Source: Casuarina equisetifolia
Lineage: Eukaryota > Streptophyta > Magnoliopsida > Fagales > Casuarinaceae
DNA: 64,000 nt
Direction of reading: 5' to 3'
NCBI GenBank assembly: GCA_028551475.1
Contig: CM052354.1
Location: 22,281,258 to 22,345,257 of the forward strand
Shown: positions 35,760 through 47,450 of the stretch, one piece after another
How positions within the stretch are numbered: the stretch's first letter is position 1
Layout of the letters: each line of letters begins with the position of its first letter
Notes under the pieces: model-generated
The model's input: only the letters and a program-made list of their open reading frames with translations
Databases searched by the model: none
What the model was told of the DNA's origin: nothing
Program-made: the position numbers and the translations under genes

Positions 35760-36929
35760 TTTGCTTTTTTTTTTGGCGATGCTGAGGGTATATCCCTAGG
35801 TCAAATCCATATACAATACCAAATTAAGTAAAAATATGCTCAACTAACCACTTTATCCAGTCAACTTTGATCGACAACTTTGATCCGGGTTTTCCACCGG
35901 ATCAGCTGGGACAATGACAATATAGTAATGTTATAGTTATCCGCGTGCACATGATATAATAGCATATATGTCCGTAGTGTTTTTGGTAAGAATATATTTG
36001 TCACGTGGGACTATACCATTTTCCAATAGCTAATACAAGCAATCCAAAGCCTAAGTAAAGAAGACGAAAAGACGTAAGAAGACAACCAACGCAAATGGAC
36101 AGAAGGACCATCCTGTAAACCACTCAGCCGACCCCGTCGAGTTCTGAGAAAAGACCTTTGGTGATTGAGCCATCTTATTGCCCTTGTTGTAGAGAATCTC
36201 TGTTAGAAAGGATTTAAACTAAGAGTAGGATAGGTTGAAGCTATATCAAGCTAGCAAGAAAAGGAGGGTAGTTAGAAGTAAAAGGAGAAGACTGAAGAGA
36301 ATGTTTTAGTGAAACACATAAGCTAACACTTGGATTACATTCAACCGGATTGAGTTCTACAAGTCATATGCGGCCCTTATATATGGAGGAGGCAACGAAG
36401 TCAAGACATAATTACATAATTAACTATAAGATAAAAAAACATAAATACTACTATCATTACATGCCATAAATATTATCATAAATGTTTTTTATTAATGAAA
36501 AAATACAAAATATAATAATGCTTCATGATTATGATGCATTGTCCTACATATCACTGCATCACCTTGCATCATCCTACATCACAAAAGTAATGATGATCCA
36601 TATCACAACCTCCAAAGCTCTCAGTAGCAAAGGAGATTGCCTTGGCTGATTCAAGGTTTTCATGTCCTTGCCGTTTATTATGACTGGCGAAGCTAAAATT
36701 ACGACTGAGTAATTCTAGTCAAGTCAATCATCGGAGCAAGTTCTAACTATACAATACAAAGCCAAGACCAACAAGATAGCACGAATCCTGTCCTGCCACA
36801 GAAAGCCAGCACATACCAATGGCCTCTGTGGTCCCAAAGTTGGGACCCGGAGTTGCAAAATGCACCAGAGAAGTGTTTCTAAGAAGTTCACAAGTTGGGC
36901 TGCTTTGAATGTTTATCTGATCAGCTTTC
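35760..36929. other. Gene-free interval upstream of gene G
   Basis: AT-rich, with no frame or repeat recognised. The 76-codon frame at 36743-36973 partly covers the C-terminal end of relic H and has no other match I can name. Confidence 0.45.
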
Positions 36930-36939
36930 CCGGTGTTCT

Positions 36940-37660
36940 TCATTATTAGGCACGTATATGGATTTGGAATCAAGCGCGGATAAGTTCTTCTTCATCGTGC
37001 CCGAATATTTTTAGATTTGCTTTCTTCAACTGTGGCATTTTTTATTGGGAGTACAACGTCACCTTGATGTGGGTGCCGTAGCGGTCAAGAACCTGATTGC
37101 CTCTCTCACAGGTCCAATAGTATGTCGTATGTCCCACATGAGGTGTAGTTAGACAACTTGAGAGTTTTATAAGAAATTTGAGTCTTTGTTCCTCACAAGA
37201 TAGATAATTTTCGAGAAGAGTAGCGCGTGACGCAATTCTTAACAACTATTATCAAAACCAACCAAATAGAGTTGAATGGTAGTTTGCTGGGAGTGCAGCA
37301 CGATCTTGGCCTGGGTTTTTATCCACGGAAAAGCCAGTAAGTGTGGTAATAATCGAAAATCTGCTTGCCTCTCCCAGTGGATCCAGTAGTGTTTATCCAC
37401 ATCGGATGTAGTAATATAAGATGAATGGTTTATAGGAAAGTCGAACATTAATCTTCGTAGGCCATCTTTTGGGAGAGGAACCTTAAGTCCTATTTCTAAC
37501 ATTTCTGATCAAAATGGTACAGAAGCTTGACATTTGGTGTTGCAAACGTAATGCCAGAAACAATATCTTTCTTCCAGCATCAAGGGGATTAATTCAAAGT
37601 TTACCCCCTTTAATCAACTGACTAATTGTATGATCTCTTCCAACAAACCGTGAGTACAGA
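36940..37660 (-). pseudogene. P450 relic H: heme region and C-terminus split by an insert
   Basis: The minus strand at 37503-37655 still shows a P450 exon-2 piece in shifting frames: an RFVG-like PERF end, N-F-E-L-I-P, a D-A-G-R-K version of the heme loop, and L-Y-H-F-D. The very C-terminal end (L-I-P-N-P-Y type) appears at about 36960-37000. The two are separated by about 480 bp of repeat-like DNA (37015-37502). The right side is cut by the copia element at 37663. The ending resembles CYP71-type P450s but not closely the local B/F/G group. It is strongly decayed. Confidence 0.55.
37015..37502 (-). repeat. Two LTR-like repeat pieces inserted in relic H
   Basis: On the minus strand two segments both begin TGTTAGAAAT/TGTTAAGAAT (at about 37502 and 37245) and both contain an ACATC..ATGTGG-type string followed by a tail ending near GCACTCCC or GTACTCCC. 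They look like two diverged copies of one short LTR or similar repeat inserted into the P450 relic. No coding potential is evident. Confidence 0.35.
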
Positions 37661-37662
37661 AT

Positions 37663-38020
37663 TGTTAGAACCGTCGTCCACGTCAGCCGCTGCGTCAGCG
37701 TCCACGTCAGTGACACGTCCGCCCTAGGGCCACGTCAGCAGTTCACGCATCACTCCTGCACGCGATCGAGCGCAGTCGCCTCGCCCGCCGCTCGTCGCCG
37801 GAAAAGTTTCCTTTTCCAGATCTTGTAATTTTGTAAAGATCTTCGATTCGATTTTGTGTGTAAATGCTTTTCCGTTTATAATCTGTAGCTAATCGTGTAT
37901 TTAACCAGTTTAATTTTAATAAAATATTATCGCAAATTTTATCCAATTTCTAGGGTTTTGTTTTCTCTTCTGAATCGGTATTCCTCCGGTTGATCCTGTC
38001 GGAATTCTTGTTTTCTATCA
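37663..38020 (+). repeat. 5' LTR of the copia element
   Basis: 358 bp, starts TGTTAGAAC and ends TTCTATCA. The first 80 bases hold three CCACGTCAG strings (ACGT-core, bZIP-like sites). Confidence 0.92.
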
Positions 38021-41000
38021 TGGTATCAACGGAGCCCACAGCCAACGCCTCCGCACCGAAAACCCCCATGACCGATCTTCAAAACCCTACCCCTACCCCT
38101 CCTCTTCCCACAGTTCCGGCGGCCTCCCCATCGCCGACGATGCCTGCTCCGACCGCCACAGAGCGCTTCGACGACACCAATTTCGTCGTCTGGAAAACGC
38201 GCCTCCTGCCGTTTCTCATCTCCCAGCAGCTCCTCCCGATTCTCGATGGTCGTGAGCCCGCACCGCCCAAAACTCTAATCGGGCCTGATGGATCAAAATC
38301 GCCCAACCCCGCGTATCACCCGTGGCTCCTCCGCGATCAAGCCGCGCTCGGATGGATTTTGGCGACCTCCAAGAACACCGTCATTACGCAGTTGACGGAC
38401 ATCCGCTCCTCGGCCGCCGCCTGGACGCACCTCACGCATTCTTACACAGCCCAATCGTCCGCTCGATCGTCCGCCCTTCGACTCCGCCTCCACACCATCA
38501 GCCGCGGATCACAAACTGTGACCGAATTCCTTCACGACGTGAAGGAAATTCTGGACCAGTTAGCCGCCATCGGCGGCCGCATCTCCGACGATGAGTATTT
38601 CACTCACGTCTTCCGCGGCCTCGGCGAAGAATACGACGGCCTCGCGACGTCGGTCTCAGTCCTGCAGCAGATGCAGGACCTCACCCGCGAGGCCATCCAC
38701 GGCCTAATTTTGGCCCAGGATGGCCGCTCCAACGGCTGGAGCTCCACCCCGATCGCCCCCGCTGCGTACGCAGCGTTTTCGGGTCAGCTCGCAGGTCACG
38801 AGCTCTCGGGTCAGCTCGCGGGCCAGGCAAACTCGGGTCAGTTCGCGGGCTCTGTGAACTCAGGCCAGCTCACGGGCCTCACGAATGTGGACCCGTTCGC
38901 GGGTCACGCGCATTCGGGCGCGCCCCACTCGAGCAGCGCTGACCCAAGCCCAGGCCCTGGCGCGTGCGCGGGCTCGCGCCAGCCCGCGTTCCCTGCAACC
39001 CAGGCCCATTCTGATGGGCTTCTCCCCAGCCCACCCGTCAATAATTGGGCCACCTGTAATAATTTTCGGGGCCGTCGCCGCAACGGGCCCTACTGCCACC
39101 TCTGCCGCCGCACTAGCCACACTGTGTCCAACTGCCGTGAAAGGTTCAACCCAACCTTCAGCCCACCCACCAACCACGGCCCATCTAACCCCCAGGCCCA
39201 TCTATCCTACCCAAACTCTCCTCTCACCTATTATCCACCTCAAGCCCACTACACTCAACTTCCGCCTCCCCTATCTCATCACTATGGACCCCCCAACCCA
39301 CCCCCCTCCTCCTTAGATGCTGCCTCTTTGCATCCTAACTCGGGGGCCTCTCATCACGTCACTGATTCTACCACTGCCCTCACTGGTGTCACTCCTTACT
39401 CTGGTTCTCAACAACTAACCGTGGGTGATGGCGTTTCCCTTCCCATCACTCACACAGGTAACCTTCACACTCCCTCCTTTCAGTTACGCAATGTTTTAGT
39501 TGTTCCTTCCATTTCCAAAAATCTTTTATCCGTTTCTCAATTCACGTCAGACAATAATTGTTATTTCATTTTTTCTGCCACTCATTTTTGGGCAATTTCT
39601 TATCTCACAAACCAGATTATCCTCCACGGAACACTTGATCGTGGTCTCTACCGTCTTGAGTCGTCTGATGTGTCTCCCGTGTTTTCTTGGCGTCTCGCTC
39701 CAGTCCTCTACTCCTCTGGCACCATCGCCTGGGTCATCTGTCACCACCCATTTTAGTTCGTCTGCTTCAATCTAGTCATATTCCCTATAATTCCCCTTCA
39801 TATCCCCCATGTAAGGCATGTGCTCTAAGTAAGAGCAATCGTCATCCCCATCCCCCTACTCAGTCTCGATCAAGTCATCCTTTGCAACTAGTTCACTTTG
39901 ATATTTGGGGCCCTTCCCCGTTGAATCTTCCAATAAAAATAAATTTTATGTCTGTTTTATTGATGATTTCTCCCGATTTACCTGGCTTTATTCGTTTCAC
40001 ACCCGCTCCCAATTCTTTCACATTTTTACTATTTTTCACAAGTTTGTCGAAAATCAACTCCAATGTCGCCTCCAAGCCATTCAGTGTGACGGGGCTCTTG
40101 AGTTTCTCTCCGAGTCCTTTTGTACCTATCTCCAGTCCGCTGGAATTCATCAACGCGTCTCTTGCCCATATTCCCCTTTTCAAAACGGAGTTGCCGAATG
40201 CAAACACCGCCATGTTGTTGAAACTGGCCTCACTCTCCTCACTCAGGCTGCAGTTCCCTCCCATTTTTAGGACTTTGCTTTTAAAACCGCTGTCTTTCTC
40301 ATCAACCGTCTCCCCACCCCAGTCCTCAATAATATTTCCCCATGGCAAACTTTGTTTCGCCATCCCCCTGATCTTACTCACCTACGTGTCTTTGGGTGTG
40401 CAGTCTTTCCCTATTTACGTCCCTATGCTCCCCACAAACTTGCTCCTCGCTCCCGTGCCTGTGTCTTTTTGGGATATCCTCCAGGCCACCGAGGTTATCG
40501 CTGCTACTGCCCTGTTACCCATCGCACCTATATTGCTGCTGATGCGGTATTTCATGAGGAGGACTTTCCATATCATCAGACATCCTCCTCTCCCCCTTCC
40601 CCACCAGACCCCACCTCACCCCCCTCTCCCATACCTGTGGTCCCTATCCTTCCACCCCCATCCACCGACCCTCATAAGATTCCTTCTCCCCTTGATCCCT
40701 CTCCCCCTTCGGCATCTCCCTTGCCCTCTCCACCCTCCCCTAGACCCCCTGACCCCCCACCCCCCCAGCAGCCCACTCGCCCCGTGACTCGCCTACAGGA
40801 TGGCACTATCCCTCGCCGTCACATCACCCGTGACCATACCGTTGCCCTCCTTGCCACCTCCCCATCCCATCCTGAACCTACATGCTACACTCAGGCTGTT
40901 TGGGAGGCTCATTGGCGTGATGTTATGGCTGCTGAGTATACTGCCCTTCTTCGGAATGGCACGTGGGCCCTAGTTCCTCATCCACTGCGTGTCAAACCCA

Positions 41001-42481
41001 TTGGCTGTAAGTGGATCTACAAGGTCAAACTCAAGTCAGACGGTTCCCTCGAGCGCTACAAGGCCCGCCTTGTGGCCAAAGGCTTTCATCAGCAAGAAGG
41101 GATTGACTACACCGAGACCTTTAGCCCAGTCGCGAAGCCAGTCACTGTTCGCACCGTCCTCACCCTTGCTTACTCTCGCAGCTGGTCCATTCGCCAACTG
41201 GATGTTTCGAATGCATTTCTTCATGGGCATTTATCTGAAGTTGTTTACATGACACAACCCCAGGGCTTCATTGATCCTGAGCGCCCTCACCATGTTTGCC
41301 GGCTCTACCACTCTCTTTATGGCCTCAAGCAAGCGCCCCGTGCGTGGTACCAGCGTCTGAGTTCATTTCTGGTCTCCCTCGGCTTTGTCATCTCTTTGGC
41401 CGATACTTCCCTGTTCACGCTCCACACTCAACGGTACAGTTTCGTCCTCTTTGTTTATGTAGATGATATTATTCTCACTGGATCTCCGCAGGCACCATTC
41501 TCCGCTCTTCTTCAGGCCCTCCATCATGAGTTTGCCCTTAAGGATTTGGGCCCTATTCACTATTTTCTGGGCATTGAAGTTCAACCCACTCCTAGTGGCC
41601 TCATTCTCCATCAGGCCAAATTTACCTTGGACATTCTGACTCATGCCAAGATGCAAGACGCCAAGGCCATCTCCACTCCGTGCTCCACTGATGAACCATT
41701 ATCGGTGTACTCTGGGGATCCTCTCCCAGATCCCATTCACTATCGCAGTATTGTGGGGGCTCTCCAGTATCTCACCCTTACTCGGCCGGACATTGCCTAT
41801 TCTGTCAACACTGCATGTCAGTTCCTTCACAACCCCACCACTACTCACTAGCAAGCGGTGAAGCGCATCCTTCGGTACCTAACTGCCACTCCCCGCCTAG
41901 GGCTTCTTCTCACTCGTGGTCCCACCACCTCTCTTCATGGCTTCTCTGATGCCGGTTGGGTAGGTGACCGTGATGATCGTAGGTCCGTGGGTGGCTTCTA
42001 CATCTTTCTTGGCCGCAATCTCATCTCCTGGAGCTCTCGTAAACAGCACACCGTTGCCAGATCAAGTACTGAAGCTAAGTACAAATCCCTTGCTGACACC
42101 ACTGCCGAAATCATGTGGATTGAGTACCTTCTCCGGGATCTCCGGGCTCTTCCCCCCCAGCCCCCAACCCTCTGGTGTGACAACATGTCTGCTCTATATT
42201 TAACGGCCAATCCTGTCTTCCATGCTCGGACCAAGCACATTGAGATTGACTTTTATTTTGTTCGAGAACGCCTTGCTCGGCGACAACTCTTCATTCAGTT
42301 CATTTCCACCATTGATCAACCTACTGACATCTTCACCAAAGGTCTCTCCTCTGCTCGATTTAAGCTTCTTCGATCCAAGCTGACTGTCCATACTGCCCCT
42401 TCAGCTTGCGGGGGGATGTTAGAACCGTCGTCCACGTCAGCCGCTGCGTCAGCGTCCACGTCAGTGACACGTCCGCCCTAG
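38020..42481 (+). pseudogene. Broken copia gag-pol polyprotein gene
   Basis: The first frame (38020-39756) encodes gag with a copia capsid-type domain (about 38160-38740), short SGQLAG-type repeats (about 38790-38900), a CCHC knuckle (about 39093-39135) and the protease start. There the catalytic Asp is replaced by Asn (AAC at 39337-39339, N-S-G-A-S). Two frameshifts follow (about 39700 and 39920), across the GAG-pre-integrase and integrase regions. Two TAG codons stand where Trp is expected (40268-40270 and 41849-41851). RT keeps an intact YVDD (41456-41467), and RNase H (about 41940-42250) is recognisable. The frame ends inside the 3' LTR (42481). Function as an autonomous element is lost. 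Confidence 0.92.
38021..38034 (+). other. Primer-binding site, initiator-Met tRNA type
   Basis: Tggtatcaacggag directly follows the 5' LTR and differs slightly from the common plant copia PBS. The gag ATG at 38020-38022 overlaps the LTR/PBS junction. Confidence 0.8.
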
Positions 42482-42773
42482 GGCCACATCAGCAGTTCAC
42501 GCATCACTCCTGCACACGATTGAGCGCAGTCGCCTCGCCCGCCGCTCGTTGCCAGAAAAGTTTTCTTTTCCAGATCTTGTAATTTTGTAAAGATCTTCGA
42601 TTCGATTTTGTGTGTAAATGCTTTTCCGTTTATAATCTGTAGCTAATCGTGTATTTAACCAGTTCAATTTTAATAAAATATTATCACAAATTTTATCCAA
42701 TTTCTAGGGTTTTGTTTTCTCTTCTGAATCGGTATTCCTCTGATTGATCTGCCAGAATTCTTGTTTTCTATCA
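42417..42773 (+). repeat. 3' LTR of the copia element
   Basis: 357 bp, paired with 37663-38020. It keeps the ACGT-core repeats, with one changed (CCACATCAG). Confidence 0.92.
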
Positions 42774-43217
42774 TATCATCAGTGATCAAGGATCACGTTT
42801 TCATAGATCAAATAGTCCACCTTCGATTCCCAAAATCACATCCTGATCATTGAAAAAGTAATAAAATAAACACTAACCAAGATAATGATAAAAGAATATA
42901 AAAGGCATGACACCGTACCATAACAAGAACAAAAATACAGTCCATTGCAACCCATCACAGCCATAGCAGTTCGTAATATTACAGACAGAAGTGTTGGGAA
43001 AGCCTAATTTTTACACCAATCGTAACAAAAAGTAGCCCCTTCGTACATACGACGGAAGCTCCAAGTAGCCCCTTTACTCGTATGATGGAAGCCTCAAGGC
43101 ACCTGTTTCCTTGCTGGGGAACTTCTATTCCCACTTTCAAAACAAACAAAGAAGCGTGGTTCTAAGAAACCATCAACATGCAAAAGTAGCATAAACGAAG
43201 ATAACTGTGACATTCCC
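42774..43217 (-). other. 3' flank of SAT1
   Basis: Conserved with 51000-51493 and 59090-59432. It contains the presumed 3' UTR. No other gene was seen. Confidence 0.6.
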
Positions 43218-44228
43218 CTAAATCACATAGTCAGACCACTCAATTATATGTAAAGTATGGTCCATGGTAAAACTAGGAATCTCATCAAGCTTAACCGGGT
43301 TGTCCTTCCCTCCAACCAACCTAGCTGGCACCCCAACCGCCGTTGTCCTGGCAGGAACATCCTTAAGCACAACCGAACCAGCCCCAATCTTAGCCCCATC
43401 CCCGATCATAACATTCCCCAAAATACAAGTCCCAGCCCCTATCAAAACTCCATTACCAATCTTTGGGTGCCTGTCCCCACACTCCTTCCCTGTCCCTCCC
43501 AACGTCACACCATGTAAGATTGAGACATTGTTACCTATCACGGCCGTCTCTCCCACAATCACACCGGTGGCATGATCGAGCAAAATCCCATGTCCGATTT
43601 TGGCTCCCGGATGGATATCCACAGTAAAAACCTCCGACACCCTGTTCTGAAGCAATAAAGCCAGGACCTTCCGGCCTTGTGACCACAGCTTGTGCGCCAC
43701 CCGATATGCCTGGCACGCAAGAAAGCCTTTGAAATTCAGGAAGCAATGCACGTAGCTTGTACAAGCAGCATCCCTCTTCTTCACTGCTCTTAGATCGTTC
43801 TTCACGGCACTCATGATTTCCTGGTCCCCTACAAGCACCCCTAAGAAAACATCGAACAGGGTCGTACTAGGAAGACTACAATTGCTGAGCTTCATCGAAA
43901 GATGAGTGGCCAACGCCTTCTCTAATGAGCTATGCGACAAGATCGAGTTGTAATGGTAATTTGACAAAATGGGTTCCTGCTCCACATCAAGCCGAGCTTC
44001 GTCTTGTATTTTCAGCCACAAATCAACCTCGCCGTCTTTGTCTTCGCGTTGGTCAACCCCATCCTTATTCTTACACATGTGTATGGTTTTCGAGCGATCC
44101 GAGACAGCGGGTCCGCAGAATTTGACGAAGCTGCGTTTGTTGTCGTCGATTTGAGACCTGTTTGGATCGCCAGAAAAAGGGCCTGGTTCAGTTGTTGAGG
44201 TTATCGAAGCTCCAAGACAAGTGAACAT
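43218..44228 (-). CDS. SAT: Serine O-acetyltransferase, SERAT2-type, presequence lost (SAT1)
   Basis: Intronless, 336 aa from the ATG at 44228 (MFTCLGAS), which matches the internal Met of SAT3 and the conserved start of the core enzyme in plant SERAT2 proteins. It transfers acetyl from acetyl-CoA to L-serine, giving O-acetylserine for cysteine synthesis. Seen: an N-terminal helical SATase domain (about 68-190), Asp153 of the R-D-x-A motif, the left-handed beta-helix of hexapeptide repeats (about 205-305), the L-D-H-A-T motif (Asp218-His219), G-D-R-H-P (252-256), and the C-terminal EWSDYVI whose last Ile docks into O-acetylserine(thiol)lyase. An in-frame TGA just upstream cuts off the presequence present in SAT2 and SAT3, so the product is predicted to be cytosolic. 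The longer frame to 44294 begins with TTG and is not used here. Confidence 0.88.
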   Translation of the reverse strand: MFTCLGASITSTTEPGPFSGDPNRSQIDDNKRSFVKFCGPAVSDRSKTIHMCKNKDGVDQREDKDGEVDLWLKIQDEARLDVEQEPILSNYHYNSILSHSSLEKALATHLSMKLSNCSLPSTTLFDVFLGVLVGDQEIMSAVKNDLRAVKKRDAACTSYVHCFLNFKGFLACQAYRVAHKLWSQGRKVLALLLQNRVSEVFTVDIHPGAKIGHGILLDHATGVIVGETAVIGNNVSILHGVTLGGTGKECGDRHPKIGNGVLIGAGTCILGNVMIGDGAKIGAGSVVLKDVPARTTAVGVPARLVGGKDNPVKLDEIPSFTMDHTLHIIEWSDYVI

Positions 44229-44506
44229 CGTGTACTTCGGGTAATTGGCAGGAGAGGAAATCGGTAGGGAAGTGCGGGAAGGAAACTTGGGCAAGATGAC
44301 ACTTGAGGCTCAAAGCAAACAGAGTTCATTAAATAACGAAGGCGAGACAGGGGGCCGCCCACAGAATCAAAAACTTCACGGGAAATTTTCTGGGGAAAAT
44401 AACAGGAAAAGAAGATCATATGATTGACTCCGAGATTCCGTTGTCGGCCCTCTTGCGTTCGGAAGCACAGGATCTGAGGAGCTTCCTTATTCTTTTCCAT
44501 TTCCAA
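44229..44506 (-). other. Remnant of the SAT1 presequence and 5' leader
   Basis: The DNA aligns with the first 68 codons of SAT2 (52493-52696), including an ATG (about 44427). A TGA (about 44316-44318) interrupts the SAT frame where SAT2 has a Ser codon. The stretch now acts at most as a 5' leader. Confidence 0.7.
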
Positions 44507-44519
44507 AGCTAGGTGGGCC

Positions 44520-46000
44520 CTCCAAAAATGTATATTTTTCTCTTTTACGTCATCTTTTTCAAATGGAATCCGATTTTACTCCGCAAGTGGTGTCAAATTA
44601 ATTATAGCTTTTGAGATTACACTCCGAGTATAGCTTCGGATGTAACATCAAAGTATCTTTTTTTGTTAAAAACTGTAAACATCTAATTCTGCTTGTATCT
44701 GAATTTAGTACTTTTTTTCTATTGATTATATCTTGATTTGATTTTTTTTAACGAGCAGTTTTTTATAAAGGAATCTATATTTTCTTAGTTAAAACTTGTC
44801 ATTAAAATAAGAAGATATATCAAACTTTAAGAATTACATTTTGTCGATGCATTGGTCATGTGGGACAAACACTATTAATTAATATACCCCTCGTCCCAAG
44901 TGAACAGAAAAAAAGAGTACATCTGAACTTAAATTCTATAAGTAAATAGTGAGATAAAATTATAATAACTCAATCAACATAGTATATCTAACTTAAATTC
45001 TTGATATAATGTTATTATAGGTCTCATTATTTCTCTTAAAACTGATCTTAAGAAAACAAGATTCATAAACATATAAAGGAAGATACTAATCTAAAATATT
45101 GGCGATATGAAAAAATTATTGTTTTCACAAATTTTTAGAAAGTGTTGAACCTTTCTAATTTTTTTATTTTGTTCTAAAATATTTATGAACATATTATACA
45201 AAGTAAAAGAAATTCTAATATTGACCAAGACAACCAAAAGGGGAAAAAATTTGAAATCATGGAAAGTGTGTTAAAAGGCTCAAATATTCAACTCAAAAGC
45301 TAAGTTCAAGGTTGGGAAAAGTTAACAAGGTTTAGCTTAATTGGGAACAAGTGTTACTTACTTGAAACCTCATGGTCTTAGGTTCAACTAATACCATGTT
45401 ATACTTGATGAGATCATCTCTTGTGAGGAATGGTGAAAGATCCTCTCACAAAAGATAGTTTGGGGCTCATATTGAAATACCAAGATCAAAGTGAGGCTTA
45501 GATGAAAATACCTAAACAAAGAAAAGTATAAAATAGGGCTTAAATGGAAATGCCTAAATAAAACTATATTCTAAAATAATATGCCTCCTCCCACAAGGAT
45601 CATGTCTTTTTATAGAGAATAAACTCTAATGGACTTGAACACTTCTTTCATTTTAGTTTTACCATGAAAGATCACACACTTGAGATGCAACTTCATCCAA
45701 TACACATACCTCACCAAACAACATTTGACATAAGGTCATATGTGGTAGAACAACTTTAACCTTAACTTTGATACAATATTAGAAGATCTAAAAATCTAAA
45801 CCCAAAAATTATTTTGACAGATGGAAAAATAATTTTTTTATTTAAACTTTATCATGAATGATTGTATACTCAATATGAAACTTTTATTCTATACACAAAG
45901 TGTATGCATAGACATCATTTTCTTTCTCATTTGGTAGGGAGTTTTGTATTTTTATTTTTTAGATAATCACAAGAAACATAAAAAATAAATAAATAAATAA
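44520..46000. other. Upstream flank of SAT1 and spacer
   Basis: 44560-45250 aligns with 53216-53900 and, more loosely, with 60800-61330, so it is part of the SAT unit. It is AT-rich with no frames. The stretch from about 45250 to 46000 is AT-rich and resembles LTR-like sequence around 54450-54700. No promoter motif could be fixed. Confidence 0.5.
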
Positions 46001-47450
46001 AAAATAGGAAAGACAAGGTTATAAAAGTTTACTCTTGTCCATAAAGATTTAATGTGTAATGGTGACAAGAACTTCTTGATTAACTCATCTTCTACAAAGC
46101 TTAATACTATGGTCTTAGTGGTGCCATAAAGCATGACCACAGCCATAAAAACTTAGCTAGTGGTTCCTCCATTGTTCTCAATATCCCTTGGATTGTTGAC
46201 TTTAGAGCCATTCAATCCTCTTATTATTAATTGTTTTAATCAAATATAAAATCATGATACCTACATTATATCATTTAAAACCTTTACTTTAACTGTATGT
46301 GCGCCATGTTCTTTCTCATGTGGTGGGACCTTCATGCTTGTACTTTTTGTATATCACAAGAAATATAAGAAATCTAGGCAAAAAATAATGTTCAAGACAA
46401 GGTTATATGATTTTACTCTTGTCCATAAAGATTTGATGCCCAGTGGTGACAAGAACATCTTAATTAACTCATCTTCAAGGAAGCTTAATACTATGGTCTC
46501 AATGGTGTCATGAAGCATTGATCACAACCACAGAAACTTGGCTTTTATTGTTCTTCATATCTCTTGGGTCATTGACTTTAGAGCCATCCAATCCTTTTAT
46601 TATTAACTATTCTAACCAAATATAAAATCATGATGCCCACATCATACCATTTAAAAAACGTTTACTTTGGATGTGTGTGCGCCATTCTGTCTCTCATATG
46701 GTGTGAGCTTTATCCTTGTACTTTTTGTATTATCACAATGAAAGCGTAAGAAATCTAGGGTAAGGGGTAGTGGAAGTTTAAGACTAGGTTATAATATTTT
46801 ACTCTTATCCACATATATTTGATGCCTAATGGTGACAAGAATGTCCTTCAACTCATCTTTAACAAAGCTTAATACTACGGTCTTGGTGATAACATAGAGC
46901 ACAACCACAACCACATAAACTTATCTAGTGGTTCCTTCATTGTTCTTCATATACCTTGTGTGGTTGATTTTACAGTCATTCAATCCTTTTGTTATTAATT
47001 GCTCCAACCAAATATAAAATCAAGATACCTACATCATATCATTTTAAAACATTTATGTTGGATGTGTGTATGCCATTCTTTTTCTTATGTGGTGATGGCT
47101 TTGTCCTTGCATTTTTTTTTATATTATCATAAGAAATATAATAAATCGAGGGGAAAAAAAAAGTTCAAGACAATATTATAAGATTTTACTTTTGTCCACA
47201 GAGATTTGATACTTAATGGTAACAAAAATATACTAATCAACTCATCTTCAACAAGGCTTAATGCTATGGTCTTGGTAATGCCATGGACCACAACCATAAC
47301 CATATAAACTTATCTAGAGTTTCCTCCATTGTTCTTCATATCCCTTAAGGTGGTTAAGTTTAGAGCCATCCAATAGTTTTATTATTAAATATTCTAACCA
47401 AATATAAAATCATGATACCCACATCATATAATTTGAGTCATAAAAGGCAT
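46000..47450. repeat. Four tandem copies of a repeat of about 385 bp (SAT unit 1)
   Basis: The string cttgtccataaagattt...taatggtgacaagaa...aagcttaatactatggtc recurs at about 46031, 46414, 46801 and 47187, so the period is 383-387 bp. Each copy also has a gtggtg...ctttgtccttgta block and aaatataaaatcatgata. Three copies are in SAT unit 2 and one in unit 3. Copies diverge noticeably. No lasting frame was found. Confidence 0.85.

Larger units (their letters stand above)
37663..42773 (+). mobile_element. Full-length, defective Ty1/copia retrotransposon
   Basis: Direct LTRs (37663-38020 and 42417-42773), a tRNA-iMet-type PBS at 38021, a gag-protease-integrase-RT-RNase H polyprotein region and a polypurine tract (agcttgcgggggga, just before 42417) are all present in standard copia order. 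LTRs differ at about a dozen sites by hand count, mostly C/T and G/A changes. The 5 bp flanks differ (AGAAT left, TATCA right), so no target duplication is seen. The left flank is P450 debris and the right flank is the SAT unit. The element is far GC-richer than its surroundings. The lineage may be Ale-like, but this is uncertain. Confidence 0.92.

Noticed and set aside
38079..39201. Long antisense and alternative frames in the copia gag region
   Set aside because: These are shadows of GC-rich gag coding sequence with no family similarity.
44229..44294. Extended SAT1 frame
   Set aside because: It begins with TTG and is preceded by an in-frame TGA. The ATG at 44228 is the first usable start.
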